DNA of 64,000 bases from Psychrosphaera sp. F3M07 (GTDB lineage Bacteria > Pseudomonadota > Gammaproteobacteria > Enterobacterales > Alteromonadaceae). The stretch spans positions 62,001-126,000 of the forward strand of contig NZ_JAHKPJ010000016.1 in the NCBI RefSeq assembly GCF_018860345.1, written 5' to 3'. Both the position numbers and the translations under genes were made by a program. Shown piece after piece: positions 17,866 through 28,516 of this stretch. The notes below the pieces were generated by a model, which worked only from the letters and a program-made list of their open reading frames with translations, made no database searches and was not told where the DNA came from. Numbering within the stretch: the stretch's first letter is position 1; every line of letters starts with the position of its first letter.

Positions 17866-18243
17866 ATGATACGTTTTGAATTCAGCAAACCAGCAGTTTT
17901 GAAGTTAACATTTCTGCTTGCCGTGATTTTTGCCTCATTTTTATTTTTAAAACAAGGTGGACACTCAGGTATTAGCTTTCAACATGCTGATAAAGTTGGC
18001 CATTTTGTTATATTTTTTTCGTTAGCTTTATTATTGGATTTAGCTTTTCAATTTTCAGTTAAAAAAAGTCTTATTATACTTTCAGCTTACGGTGTTTTAA
18101 TCGAATTCATGCAAAGCTTTTTACCATACCGAGAAGCGTCTTTAGGTGATGTAATCGCAGACGTATTTGGTGTCGCTGTCTACTTGTTATTAGCGCGTAA
18201 ATACTTTCAAACTTTACTCAACAAACTCCTTAATGAACAATAA
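17866..18243 (+). CDS. VanZ-like family membrane protein
   Basis: About 125 residues with four predicted membrane segments. The VanZ-family pattern is visible: DKVGHFVIFF, then EFMQSFLPYREASLGDVIADVFGV near the C-terminus. The role of these small proteins is mostly unknown. An earlier ATG at 17824 would add 14 residues; neither start has a good ribosome binding site. The end overlaps panE by 11 bp, so the two genes are probably co-translated. Confidence 0.8.
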   Translation: MIRFEFSKPAVLKLTFLLAVIFASFLFLKQGGHSGISFQHADKVGHFVIFFSLALLLDLAFQFSVKKSLIILSAYGVLIEFMQSFLPYREASLGDVIADVFGVAVYLLLARKYFQTLLNKLLNEQ

Positions 18244-19135
18244 AACCTGGTTTGTAGCAGGACAAGGTTCTATTGGGAGTTTCATTGCATACAATGCAAT
18301 GGACAAAGGTATTAGCTGCAAACAAATCGTTCGTGATTTAACACAGACCAGCCAAACTTGCTTTCACCCGATTAATAAAGACTCGATATTATTACCCGAA
18401 TCGCTGCCCTTTTCTGGTTTAGTTCCAGCATCAATTCAATTTTTAATCGTGCCATTAAAAGCTTATGACATCGTTCCTTTTTTAACGCAGGTTAAACCAT
18501 TTTTAGCAGAAAACGCTGCAATCGTCCTCTGCCATAATGGCTTAGGTACTATTGAACTAGCAACCGAACTAATTTCCGATAACATGGATTTATTTTTTTG
18601 CACCACCAACAACGGTTTGTATAAAAATGAACAAGGCGTTTTTCAAGCAGGATTAGGAGAATCACTTTGGAGCCATGTCGCTGGACTTCAACCGGAAAAG
18701 TTAACGAATAACGATTTTACGTCCCTTTTGGGGAGCGCAAACATGGTAAATAATTTACAGCAGGTATTGTGGCAAAAATTAGTTATTAATTGTGCTATTA
18801 ACCCACTAACCGCGATTAATAAAATAAAAAATGGTGCGTTAAACCAAGATGTCTATCGTTCAAGCATTACTAATATTGTTAATGAAACGCTAGCGGTAGG
18901 CCAAGCTATAGGGGTAAGGTTAAAGCACGATCAACTTATCAATAAGGTTTACCAAGTGATCCAAGCAACCGCTAATAATTACTCATCCATGTATCAAGAC
19001 GTTGATGCTCATAAAAAAACTGAAATTGATTTTATCACAGGACATGTGGTGAAGTTAGGTAAGGAACTAGGGATACCAACTCCAACGTCGAATTTAATAT
19101 ATGAGCAACTTAAAACTCTATACAACAATCAGTAG
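18233..19135 (+). CDS. panE: 2-dehydropantoate 2-reductase (PanE/ApbA)
   Basis: 300 residues. The N-terminal Rossmann motif is GQGSIG at residues 10-15. The C-terminal helical domain carries KLVINCAINPLTAI, with the catalytic lysine, and SSMYQDVDAHKKTEIDFITG, both strongly matching PanE. It reduces ketopantoate with NADPH in pantothenate synthesis. Other ApbA-family substrates cannot be excluded. It is convergent with the large kinase gene, with only 12 bp between them. Confidence 0.88.
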   Translation: MNNKTWFVAGQGSIGSFIAYNAMDKGISCKQIVRDLTQTSQTCFHPINKDSILLPESLPFSGLVPASIQFLIVPLKAYDIVPFLTQVKPFLAENAAIVLCHNGLGTIELATELISDNMDLFFCTTNNGLYKNEQGVFQAGLGESLWSHVAGLQPEKLTNNDFTSLLGSANMVNNLQQVLWQKLVINCAINPLTAINKIKNGALNQDVYRSSITNIVNETLAVGQAIGVRLKHDQLINKVYQVIQATANNYSSMYQDVDAHKKTEIDFITGHVVKLGKELGIPTPTSNLIYEQLKTLYNNQ

Positions 19136-19147
19136 AGCACTCTCTAA

Positions 19148-22100
19148 CTAGTATAAATACTCTTCTAACTTTTGCTGTAAATTAGCAAGTTGAATAGGTT
19201 TACTTAAGTAGTCATCCATTCCAGCTGCAATACATTTATCTTTGTCACCTTCCATTGCATTGGCCGTTAACGCAATAATAGGAATCGTTTGATTCACTTT
19301 ACCTGCATTATTTTCTCTTACATGTTTGGTTGCTTCATACCCGTCCATTTCTGGCATTTGACAGTCCATTAGGATCAAATCAAAGTGTTCTTGGCTATTA
19401 CTTAATATATTAATTGCTTGTAACCCATTTTCAGCCAACTCATATTGATAACCCAGTTTGGTTAACATAAATTTAGCAACCTGCTGATTAACAACGTTAT
19501 CTTCAACTAATAATATTTTATATTTATTAGTCTGATGTACGTCGTCAGCTACGTCACTGCTTTGTCTACTTTGATTAATTACCGATTCAGTGGCTTTTAC
19601 AGGTTTAGTCAAAGTGGTCATCTGATCAAATTGTGGGGATGTCGTGTCTTTTAAGCTATGTATGTAATGTGACGTCAACAGAGGATTAGCCTGACTTACA
19701 AGCTTGTCAGCGTCAAACACGATTGATAATGCTGAAACTAAGTCTTCTGTAATGATTGGTTTGGTGAAGTAGCCGCAAAAACCGATGGACGCCAAGTAAT
19801 TACCATCGCCTTTTTCACCGAGATTTGTCATCATTATTAAAGGCATATTTGTGCAATTGGGCTTAGTGCGTATTAGTTTTCCTAACTCAGCCCCATTAAT
19901 ACTCGGTAACTGTTTATCAATAATGGCGACATCAAATGGGCTATCCGTTCCGTTTACATCTATTGCATCACATAAATCTAATGCCCCATATGAAGAAGAC
20001 ACTGAAGTGATCACCGCGCCCCAATCTTCTAACTGCTTTTGTAATACAAGACGACTACTTTCATTTTTTTCAACGATAAGTATTTTATGCCCAACAATAT
20101 CTAATGGCGGCATTGTTTGATTATCAACCGCACTCTTATCTAACGATAGGTTAATAGTAAAGGTGCTGCCTTCACCGTCACAGCTTGAAACCTGAATTTC
20201 CCCTTGCATTAAAGTAATAATTTTATGGCATATTGCTAAGCCTAAACCTGAACCGCCAAATCGGCGAGTTGTCGACGCGTCAACCTGAGTAAAGGGGTCA
20301 AATAACTGCTTTTGTTTTTCTTTAGGGATCCCTATTCCAGTATCAATTACCTCAATTTTTATATCAATGATGCTGTCTTCATCTTGCTCTTTTGACGTTG
20401 TACTAACAACGACTTTGACTTCACCTGTTTTGGTAAACTTAATCGCATTCCCTAATAGGTTAGTTAAGATCTGTCTTAATTTTGCAGGGTCGCCTACCAC
20501 CATTTTGTGATTAAGCTTGGTTAAATCTAAAACTAGCTCAAGGCCTTTTTCTTGCGCCATTAAAGCTAACGCTAATGATGTGTCGCCAACTAATACTTTT
20601 AAATCAAAATCTATGGACTCTAGTTCCATTTTACCGGCATCTAATCTAGAGAAATCAAGTATCTCATTTATCAATGTTAACAAGGTATTGGCAGACGATT
20701 TAGCCACTTGTGTTTTCTTCAGTTGCTCGTTATCTAGACCATCTTGTTCCAGGAGCTCTAACATCCCTAATACACCATTCATCGGTGTTCTTATCTCATG
20801 GCTCATGGTTGCAAGGAAATCAGATTTTGCGACTACCGCCGCTTCTGCTTCCTCTTTTGCTATCAACAACTTTTTCTCTGCGATGCGTCTTTTACCTAAT
20901 GCGAAAATACTACTGGTTAACGTAGAGACTGACATAATAAAACGTTTCTCATGGTCACTCCATGTTCTTGCTTCACCTATTTGTTCAACGCATAACACGC
21001 CAAATTCCCCATTACCGGTTGAAAAAATACCATCTAACATTGAACTGATATTTAAAGGGGTAAGGTATATTTCAGAAAAACATCTTGTCGCAGGATGAGA
21101 GTGTGCATCATCGGCAGAGATCAAAGCTTCAGTTGCAATAGCTGAAAAATATTCAGGGTAATCTTTTTGGTAAAGAATAAGTCCTTCACTTATGTGATCA
21201 TTGGACTGCTCATATAAAGATATACACTCAATTGCGGCCATTTCACTATTGAATGTCCATAAAGACACACGTTCAGCATTTAATGCTTGCGAGACTGATT
21301 TAACTATTAGTTTTTTAGCAACGTCTAAGTTACCAGTTAATACCGCTTCATTTACCGTTAAGTTAGCTAAAACTTTATTCTGCGTTGCTTCATCTAATGC
21401 TTTTAACTCAGCGAGTTTTCTATCGTTGATATCTTGGAATGAACCAAATAACCGTACACACACGCCATCAACAATAATAGACTCACCATGTGCAATGACC
21501 CACAAATCGCGTCCTTTGGCAGTTATGATTTGTAACTCTTCATGCCACTCAGTAGGGGTTTTCATACTAAGGTTAATAACTTCTACAATCCGGTTTCGGC
21601 TTTTACCTTCTTTATAAAAATTAATTCCAGTTTCTAAATTTGGAACGAAATCCGGATCCACTTCGTGGATCAATTTGGTCATTGGTGACCAATAAACATA
21701 ACCTTCAATTAAATTAGCTTCCCATGCGCCAATTTTAGCTTGATCACTCATGCTTTCTAATAAACGTTGTTGCAAACGCACTTTATCTTCAATTTCTTTT
21801 TTGGCCGATACATCCATTTCCATAGCCATAAAACCAGTTACGTCGCCATTCTCATTTGTAATTGGCTTACAACGGATTTCAATCCAATATGGATTACCAT
21901 TTTTATTATAATTAATCAGCGTTTCATTAAACGCTTGTTTATTTTTAATCGCTGTTCTAATGCGATGTACCGTATCAAGATCCGACAATTCACCTTGGAG
22001 TATTCGGCCTGGGATTTTGCCAATGACTTCATGTAAGTAATACCCTGTAATTTTTGTGAACGCGCTGTTAACCCACTCAATTTTTCCAGAGGTATCCGTT

Positions 22101-24163
22101 AGAATAACGGCATTATCAGTCTGTGAGGCTATATTAGATAACTTAGCCATGTCTTTCTCAGACTGTTTTCTTTGAGTAATATCAACAATGAAACCTTCTA
22201 AATATAAAATCTTACCGCTTTCGTTATAAACCGCATTACCTTTCTCATATAACCAGCGAATATCATTACTTTTGGTTTTAATTTTATATTCAATATTCCA
22301 AGGGGCTTTATTGTTAATCGCTGTGTTTATGTCTTCCAAAACTTGGTTTTGATACTCAGGTAAGATTAAATCAGCAAAGGCCAATTCATTGTTATTAAGG
22401 AGTTGTTCTACCTTATAGCCGGTTATCTCTATACATTGCTCACTCATAAACAACATACTCCAATCGTTATCGTATAAACAACGATAAGCGATGCCCGGGA
22501 TATTTTTTACTAACGACTCATACTGTTCTTTACTTTGAAATAGAGCGGCTTGATTTTGTTTACTTTCTGTAATGTCGGTACGTATTGATATGTAATTTTT
22601 AACGACGTTTAAGTCATTCAAAAATGGGACTATGGTTGTACTCTCCCAATATAAACTCCCGTCTTTCGCTCTGTTACAGATTTCTCCATGCCAAGTTTTA
22701 CCTACAGTGATCTCGTCATACATTGCACTAAAAAAAGACTTAGGATGAACACCAGAATTAATTATCTTGTGAGTCACACCTATTAATTCAGATCGTTTGT
22801 ACCCAGTGATCTCGGTAAATTTGTCGTTGGCATATTCAATAATACCAGCTCGATTTGATATGGTGACAATGCAATGTTGGTCAATCGCAAATTGTTGATG
22901 TTCTGATTTTTTTAATGCTTCTAAAGCTTCCGTTTGACTTTTAGTTAACAAAGATTCGTGCTGCTTTAATGCAACTAACATGTCATTAAACGCTTTTGCT
23001 AATCGCCCCACTTCGTCGTCAGTTTCAACAATGACACCTGTAACATTTTGTCCTTTTGCAACTAAATTAGAATGTTCAACTAGTTGTAAAATTGGTTTTA
23101 TAAACGCGCTGGCCTTTTTACTTGCCAGGAAAATAACAAAAATAAGAAAAACCATTAACAAGATTATGGAATAATTGAGAAATTCATCGGCGTGTTTAAG
23201 GGCTTCGGTCCTTTTAATTTCAGTGACATGAAGCCAAGTCACGTTAGCGATATTAATGGGAACAATATGTCCAACGACAACATCACCAAAACTATTAATA
23301 TATTCTTTGCTGGTGCGACCTTGAAGACTAGGATTATTCTGAAACTTAGTGAATAAACTGGAGTTTGTTATTAACGTTAATACGTCTTTAAAATCATCCG
23401 TTAAACTGCTTCTTAACTTACCATCCATCCCTAAAATATATTGAGTCAGTGATGGTTGTTTTTTGTTTAATAAATTTAACTCATTATGAATCGTGTCTAA
23501 TTTAATTTGAACTGCAACGACCCCCTTAATTTGATTATCTAATAAAATAGGAGCAGTGAGAAATGCAGATATCAATCCATCAGAGGGGGTGTAACGTTCT
23601 AAATCGGAAAACACTTCATACCCAGTATCCAAGGTATCCAAAACTGATTGGGCAAATAAGGTATTTTTATATTTTCCAACTTTTAAATTGGTTCCAAGAT
23701 CATCTTCCTTCGCCATGCTAAAGAGAATATTAGCCTCGTTATCTATGATAAAAATATCATGTGTGAAATCATGGGTTAGACTAGCTAACGCCAATTCATG
23801 TGCCGAATGAACATTGACCTCATTCCAAACATTGGATTCAACAAATTGTTTAGTATCACCATTATATTTATCAAATGCTTGTTCAAGAGTAGTTAATACT
23901 TTTAAGGTGACTGGAGAAACGGAAAGCTCTTCTAAATCATCAAAACGAGATTGAAACCAATTATTATAATAACGCTTACGACTTTCCCCGATAAGTGTTG
24001 CTTCTTCTAGTGCGATTTTTTCAAGGTGTGTTTTTGATTGGTAATAATTTACGGCTGTAATGATCACCAGTGGCAGGATAGATAAAACCAAAAACCATTT
24101 TAATAGGTTTCTATAGATAGGAGATTGAGTTATTGAAATTATGTTAACGTCTCGTTGAGTCAT
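19148..24163 (-). CDS. Giant hybrid sensor histidine kinase (Cache-HAMP-PAS-GAF-HisKA-HATPase-REC-REC)
   Basis: 1671 residues. Membrane segments at about 20-42 and 331-347 bracket a periplasmic dCache-type sensor. HAMP follows (348-402), then four PAS regions (about 420-535, 545-665, 675-790, 800-915) and a GAF-like region (945-1090). The phospho-acceptor is His1122 in SHEIRTPMNG. The ATP site has Asn1239, DTGIGIP (1274-1280) and GGSGLGLA (1303-1310). Receiver 1 (1358-1480) keeps Asp1416 but has VEKN in place of the usual acidic pair. Receiver 2 (1549-1671) is canonical with Asp1600. No Hpt domain or cognate output gene is adjacent. Confidence 0.93.
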   Translation of the reverse strand: MTQRDVNIISITQSPIYRNLLKWFLVLSILPLVIITAVNYYQSKTHLEKIALEEATLIGESRKRYYNNWFQSRFDDLEELSVSPVTLKVLTTLEQAFDKYNGDTKQFVESNVWNEVNVHSAHELALASLTHDFTHDIFIIDNEANILFSMAKEDDLGTNLKVGKYKNTLFAQSVLDTLDTGYEVFSDLERYTPSDGLISAFLTAPILLDNQIKGVVAVQIKLDTIHNELNLLNKKQPSLTQYILGMDGKLRSSLTDDFKDVLTLITNSSLFTKFQNNPSLQGRTSKEYINSFGDVVVGHIVPINIANVTWLHVTEIKRTEALKHADEFLNYSIILLMVFLIFVIFLASKKASAFIKPILQLVEHSNLVAKGQNVTGVIVETDDEVGRLAKAFNDMLVALKQHESLLTKSQTEALEALKKSEHQQFAIDQHCIVTISNRAGIIEYANDKFTEITGYKRSELIGVTHKIINSGVHPKSFFSAMYDEITVGKTWHGEICNRAKDGSLYWESTTIVPFLNDLNVVKNYISIRTDITESKQNQAALFQSKEQYESLVKNIPGIAYRCLYDNDWSMLFMSEQCIEITGYKVEQLLNNNELAFADLILPEYQNQVLEDINTAINNKAPWNIEYKIKTKSNDIRWLYEKGNAVYNESGKILYLEGFIVDITQRKQSEKDMAKLSNIASQTDNAVILTDTSGKIEWVNSAFTKITGYYLHEVIGKIPGRILQGELSDLDTVHRIRTAIKNKQAFNETLINYNKNGNPYWIEIRCKPITNENGDVTGFMAMEMDVSAKKEIEDKVRLQQRLLESMSDQAKIGAWEANLIEGYVYWSPMTKLIHEVDPDFVPNLETGINFYKEGKSRNRIVEVINLSMKTPTEWHEELQIITAKGRDLWVIAHGESIIVDGVCVRLFGSFQDINDRKLAELKALDEATQNKVLANLTVNEAVLTGNLDVAKKLIVKSVSQALNAERVSLWTFNSEMAAIECISLYEQSNDHISEGLILYQKDYPEYFSAIATEALISADDAHSHPATRCFSEIYLTPLNISSMLDGIFSTGNGEFGVLCVEQIGEARTWSDHEKRFIMSVSTLTSSIFALGKRRIAEKKLLIAKEEAEAAVVAKSDFLATMSHEIRTPMNGVLGMLELLEQDGLDNEQLKKTQVAKSSANTLLTLINEILDFSRLDAGKMELESIDFDLKVLVGDTSLALALMAQEKGLELVLDLTKLNHKMVVGDPAKLRQILTNLLGNAIKFTKTGEVKVVVSTTSKEQDEDSIIDIKIEVIDTGIGIPKEKQKQLFDPFTQVDASTTRRFGGSGLGLAICHKIITLMQGEIQVSSCDGEGSTFTINLSLDKSAVDNQTMPPLDIVGHKILIVEKNESSRLVLQKQLEDWGAVITSVSSSYGALDLCDAIDVNGTDSPFDVAIIDKQLPSINGAELGKLIRTKPNCTNMPLIMMTNLGEKGDGNYLASIGFCGYFTKPIITEDLVSALSIVFDADKLVSQANPLLTSHYIHSLKDTTSPQFDQMTTLTKPVKATESVINQSRQSSDVADDVHQTNKYKILLVEDNVVNQQVAKFMLTKLGYQYELAENGLQAINILSNSQEHFDLILMDCQMPEMDGYEATKHVRENNAGKVNQTIPIIALTANAMEGDKDKCIAAGMDDYLSKPIQLANLQQKLEEYLY

Positions 24164-24351
24164 TCGGTTTATTATAGTCCATAAAAATAAAACTATTCTT
24201 GATTATATTATTGATAAGTTTAGCTTATATCTGACTCAAAATTTCAATTAAATAGAATTAATTAACACTAATTTAGATTATTCAATTTTGATATTTACCT
24301 CAAAGCGAGTATTCACTACAATAAAGCTCTTATTCATTAGTTGGATCATTT

Positions 24352-24813
24352 GTGGTTAAAGATATATTACTTGAAGACATCATTAAACATGCACATCAAA
24401 TTTGCAGTGAGAATAGTGTCAAATTAACCACCAAACGCGAACATGTTTTATCGGCATTAATACAAGCAAGTGAAGCCGTGTCCGCATATGAACTAGCTGA
24501 GCAATACCGAGATATATTTGAACAAAGTATTCCTGCGATGTCAGTCTATCGAATTTTGGATTTTCTTGCTGAGCACTCTTTAGTCCATAAACTCACATCG
24601 GCAAATAAATACATAGCCTGTTCACACATTACTTGTTCACATAGCCACGACGTCCCTCAGTTTTTAATCTGTGAGATATGTAATTCAGTTTCTGAAATTA
24701 GTGTTAAAAAATCAGTAATGAGTGAATTAACGGCCAGTGTTGAGAAAACCGGATTTAAACTAAGTACAAGTCAACTGGAATTAAAGGGTATCTGCCAAAG
24801 TTGCCAACAGTAA
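24352..24813 (+). CDS. zur: Zur-like Fur-family zinc uptake regulator
   Basis: 153 residues. The winged-helix region contains LTTKREHVLSALIQ and MSVYRILDFLAEHSLVHKL, very close to the Zur pattern (VYRALDFLLEQGFVHK). The C-terminal part has CEIC and CQSC for the structural zinc, and a His-rich CSHITCSHSHD segment. It starts at GTG. Target genes for zinc uptake are not in this window. It could be another Fur paralogue, but the sequence favours Zur. Confidence 0.85.
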   Translation: MVKDILLEDIIKHAHQICSENSVKLTTKREHVLSALIQASEAVSAYELAEQYRDIFEQSIPAMSVYRILDFLAEHSLVHKLTSANKYIACSHITCSHSHDVPQFLICEICNSVSEISVKKSVMSELTASVEKTGFKLSTSQLELKGICQSCQQ

Positions 24814-24846
24814 TCTACTGTAAACGATATCCAGACAAACAAGCAT

Positions 24847-24878
24847 AAAAAAACGCACTCTTGAGTGCGTTTGTTTTA
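24847..24878. terminator. Bidirectional terminator between zur and fadJ
   Basis: AAACGCACTC (24851-24860) and GAGTGCGTTT (24863-24872) form a 10-bp stem with a 2-nt centre. A-rich and T-rich flanks lie on the two sides. It can serve both convergent genes. Confidence 0.85.
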
Positions 24879-24894
24879 CGAAGACAATGCCTTT

Positions 24895-27066
24895 CTAGTA
24901 GAACGTTTTACCGTCTTTAGCCATTGAAACTAATATTTCAGCCGGTTCAAAACGCGAGCCATGTAACTCTTTATAACCGTTTAATATCTCAACTAAATTA
25001 TCAATACCTAAGCTGTCCATATAGCGGAATGGACCACCTTGGAACGGAGGGTAACCAGTACCAAATATCATGCCGATATCCCCGTCTCTCGCATTACGAA
25101 CAATACCAGCATCTAAACAACGCGCTGCTTCATTTAGTAATTGAACAACACAACGTTCTGCAATTTTATCCGATGACAAACTGCCTTTAGGCGTCACACC
25201 TAACACCGAGTAAACCGACTCATCAACTTGTTTGCCTTTACCAGAAAACGTTAATTTGTCCATTAAGCTAGGTTGTGCAGCTTTACCATATTTATAAAAA
25301 CCTTTTTGGTTTTTCTTGCCTTTACGGTCATCAGCAATTAATTTTTCCATCGCAGATGGAACGGTAAAACGTTCACCAAATGCATCAAACAAAATCGCAG
25401 ATACTTTAGAACCAACATCAATACCCACTTCATCTAATAACGTCATAGGACCAACAGGGAAACCAAACTTAGTTAACGCTTTGTCTATTTTCTCAATTGG
25501 CTCACCTTCCATTGCAACTTGAGCCGCTTCATTCATGTATAGACCTAAAACGCGGTTAACAAAAAATCCAGCTTCGTCTTTTACTACAATCGGAGTTTTA
25601 CCTTGACGACGAGCAAATTCAACAGTTGTTGAAATAGTCTCGTCAGACGTTTTCTCGGTAGCAATAACTTCCACTAATGGCATTTTGTCCACTGGTGAGA
25701 AGTAATGTAATCCAATGACATTCTCAGGACGTGCTGCATTAGCGGCAATATCACGAATTGGTAATGAAGATGTATTTGACGCAAATATAGTCTTGTCATT
25801 ACAGTTTTCTTCTATGTCAGCAACCATTCGTTGTTTAAGTGATAAATCTTCAAATACCGCTTCAACAATAATATCAGCATCTTTAAAACCAACAAAATCA
25901 GTCCCTGCAGACAACATAGAAAGCTGTTTTTGCATTTGAGAGTGTTGCATAAAACGGCGTTTAACTTTTTTACTTAAAATATCGTAGCTGTATTTAAACG
26001 CGTTACGGATACCTTCATGAGCAATATCTTTAATACGAGCTGGGATGCCAGCTTTGGTCGTCGTAACAAATGCAATACCGCCACCCATTAAGCCGCCACC
26101 TAAAATACCGGCTTTTTTAACTTTAGCGGGTTCAACCCCTTCTACACCGTTTTCTTTTTTCATTGCTGTTGTAGCAAAGAATAAACCACGTAATGCCTTT
26201 GATTCTGGAGTCATGCAAAGTTCTGAGAAACGCTGAGCTTCAATTTCAAGCCCTTTTGCATAACCCATTTCTACGCCAGTGCGAATACACTCGATAATCT
26301 TAAATGGAGCAGGATAATTACCTTTTGTTAAACGCATCACCTGTTTGCCAGCTTGATCAAACAAGACCTTGCGACCAAACGGGTTGTTTTCTAACAAACG
26401 AGTAACAAGTGGTTGTTTTTTCTTTTTAACAACTGGTTTGCCTTTTAACGCCATTTCAATTGCAGTATTAAGAAGTATGCTATTTGGAACAATTTCATTA
26501 GCCAAACCAGCTTTAACAGCTTGTTTTGCTCTTAATTGTTTGCCCGCTAACATCATGTCTAAAGCTTTTTGTAAACCTACTAACTTAGGTAAACGTTGTG
26601 TGCCACCAGAGCCCGGTAACAAACCTAGTTGAACTTCAGGCAAACCTAATACGGTTTTGTCGCTATCAGAAACAACTCGGCCATGACATGCCATTGCCAA
26701 CTCTAAACCACCGCCCAAAGCGGGACCGTTTATCGCAGCAATCACAGGAATCGACATATTTTGAATACGGTCAAATAACTTTTGCCCCAACTGAGCAATT
26801 TCTTTAACTTGATCTGCAGTTTCACAGCTATCTAACATAGCCACGTCAGCACCAGCTACAAATGAGTTGTCTTTACCAGATATAAGGACTAAACCAACAA
26901 CCTCTTTATTGGCTTCAACTTGATCTAAAACGTCGGTTACTTGCTCGGCAAATTCGGCTTTTAATACATTCATTGATTCATCAGCAACATCTATGCTGAT
27001 CACGCCTATGCCATTTTCTTTTATTTCTAAACTAAACGCTGATGCGTTTTTAATATCTTGAGTCAT
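24895..27066 (-). CDS. fadJ: FadJ, multifunctional fatty-acid oxidation alpha subunit
   Basis: 723 residues (E. coli FadJ 714). The N-terminal crotonase domain has INGPALGGGLELAMACH and LPEVQLGLLPGSGGTQR. The NAD-binding motif GILGGGLMGGG is near residue 325, followed by NTSSLPIRDIA and GLHYFSPVDKMPLVEV. It supplies enoyl-CoA hydratase and 3-hydroxyacyl-CoA dehydrogenase activities. fadI lies just upstream on the same strand with 64 bp between them, the normal fadIJ order. Confidence 0.96.
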   Translation of the reverse strand: MTQDIKNASAFSLEIKENGIGVISIDVADESMNVLKAEFAEQVTDVLDQVEANKEVVGLVLISGKDNSFVAGADVAMLDSCETADQVKEIAQLGQKLFDRIQNMSIPVIAAINGPALGGGLELAMACHGRVVSDSDKTVLGLPEVQLGLLPGSGGTQRLPKLVGLQKALDMMLAGKQLRAKQAVKAGLANEIVPNSILLNTAIEMALKGKPVVKKKKQPLVTRLLENNPFGRKVLFDQAGKQVMRLTKGNYPAPFKIIECIRTGVEMGYAKGLEIEAQRFSELCMTPESKALRGLFFATTAMKKENGVEGVEPAKVKKAGILGGGLMGGGIAFVTTTKAGIPARIKDIAHEGIRNAFKYSYDILSKKVKRRFMQHSQMQKQLSMLSAGTDFVGFKDADIIVEAVFEDLSLKQRMVADIEENCNDKTIFASNTSSLPIRDIAANAARPENVIGLHYFSPVDKMPLVEVIATEKTSDETISTTVEFARRQGKTPIVVKDEAGFFVNRVLGLYMNEAAQVAMEGEPIEKIDKALTKFGFPVGPMTLLDEVGIDVGSKVSAILFDAFGERFTVPSAMEKLIADDRKGKKNQKGFYKYGKAAQPSLMDKLTFSGKGKQVDESVYSVLGVTPKGSLSSDKIAERCVVQLLNEAARCLDAGIVRNARDGDIGMIFGTGYPPFQGGPFRYMDSLGIDNLVEILNGYKELHGSRFEPAEILVSMAKDGKTFY

Positions 27067-27130
27067 TTGAGTTTCCTTTCGGCTCTCTTAAAATTAGACT
27101 GAATCGTTTTACTCTTAATCGCGGCTTAGA

Positions 27131-28441
27131 TTATCCGTCAACTTCAACAATCATAGATGCACCTAAACCACCAGCGGCACAAGCGGTTGTTAGACCAACA
27201 CCACCACCACGACGACGTAGTTCATTAATAGTTTGCGTTACTAAACGTGTACCAGTTGCGGCAAATGGGTGACCATAAGCAAGTGAACCACCGTTAACGT
27301 TAAATTTAGCCATGTCAATTTCACCAATGGCTTTGTCTTGACCTAATTGCTCTTGAGCAAACTTCTTACTGCTAAACATTTTCATATTCGCCAATGTTTG
27401 CGCAGCAAATGCTTCATGCATTTCTATTAAATCTAAATCAGCTAAATTCATGCCCGCACGTTTTAGTGCAATTGGCGTTGCATACGACGGTCCCATTAAC
27501 ATGTCTTCCCACACGTCAATTGCTGCAAAACCAAAGCTTCTGATATAACCTAAAGGTTCATAACCTAACGCTTTTGCTTTGCTTTCACTCATCAATAATA
27601 TTGCTGATGCACCATCCGTTAATGCTGTTGAATTTGCAGCCGTTACCGTACCATGTTTACGATCGAATACTGGACGTAACTTGCTGTAACCATCCGCGGT
27701 AGAGTTAGTACGAACCGTATTGTCCATATCTATAAACCCTTTAAACGGTTCAGGATGTGCAGTCATAACTTCATCTTTAAAGATGCCACTTTCCCAAGCT
27801 TTAGTTGCCAATGAATGTGAGCGATGCGCTAATGCGTCTTGATCGGCACGGCTGATATTATGGGTTTTAGCCATTTGCTCGGCCGTTTGGCCCATGCTTA
27901 GGTTCGTTGAGTACTCAGCAACGGCAGGAGGAACCGGCATTAAGTCCTTAAAACCTAACTTCTTAATAATATTCCAACGCTGGCCTAAGCTTCTCGCTTT
28001 ATTTAAATCAACAAGGGCTCTGCCTAATTTTTTACTTACACCAATAGGTAAGACAGAAGATGAATCGGCACCACCGGCAACTCCCACAGATATGTGGCCT
28101 GCCATGATAGATTCACAGATATTTACGGTAGACTGAAAACTTGTAGCACATGCACGCGATACTGAATAAGCATCGGTATGCACATTCATTCCTGTGCCTA
28201 AAACGATTTCACGTGCTATGTTAGGCGCTGACGGGTATTGAACAACTTGGCCATAAACTAACTGTTCTATTTCTAATGGATCTAATTCTGAACGTTGTAA
28301 CATTTCAGAAACAACCATCTTACCTAAATCAAGAGCTGGCACTCCATGATAAGCCGTTGCTTGTTTAGCAAAAGGAGTACGTAATCCGGCAACAACCGCG
28401 ATACGATCACCATTTCTAGTTTGAAGTTTATTAGCTGTCAT
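27131..28441 (-). CDS. fadI: FadI, 3-ketoacyl-CoA thiolase
   Basis: 436 residues, the same length as E. coli FadI. The acylated cysteine is in [19 protein letters not shown] and [16 protein letters not shown] supply the catalytic histidines, and CAAGGLGAS the second cysteine. It cleaves 3-ketoacyl-CoA to acetyl-CoA and a shortened acyl-CoA. It is the first gene of the fadIJ operon, behind a FadR-type operator at 28517. Confidence 0.96.
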   Translation of the reverse strand: MTANKLQTRNGDRIAVVAGLRTPFAKQATAYHGVPALDLGKMVVSEMLQRSELDPLEIEQLVYGQVVQYPSAPNIAREIVLGTGMNVHTDAYSVSRACATSFQSTVNICESIMAGHISVGVAGGADSSSVLPIGVSKKLGRALVDLNKARSLGQRWNIIKKLGFKDLMPVPPAVAEYSTNLSMGQTAEQMAKTHNISRADQDALAHRSHSLATKAWESGIFKDEVMTAHPEPFKGFIDMDNTVRTNSTADGYSKLRPVFDRKHGTVTAANSTALTDGASAILLMSESKAKALGYEPLGYIRSFGFAAIDVWEDMLMGPSYATPIALKRAGMNLADLDLIEMHEAFAAQTLANMKMFSSKKFAQEQLGQDKAIGEIDMAKFNVNGGSLAYGHPFAATGTRLVTQTINELRRRGGGVGLTTACAAGGLGASMIVEVDG

Positions 28442-28516
28442 TATTTTACCCTGTATAAATTATTATTTGTCCAAGTGTAGTTGTTCATAACATAACCGAA
28501 CAAATTATCTCAGACC

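Noticed and set aside
20517-21098. 193-residue frame opposite the giant kinase gene
   Set aside because: It is antisense to the GAF and kinase domains, which are clearly coding on the minus strand. No start signal or family match.
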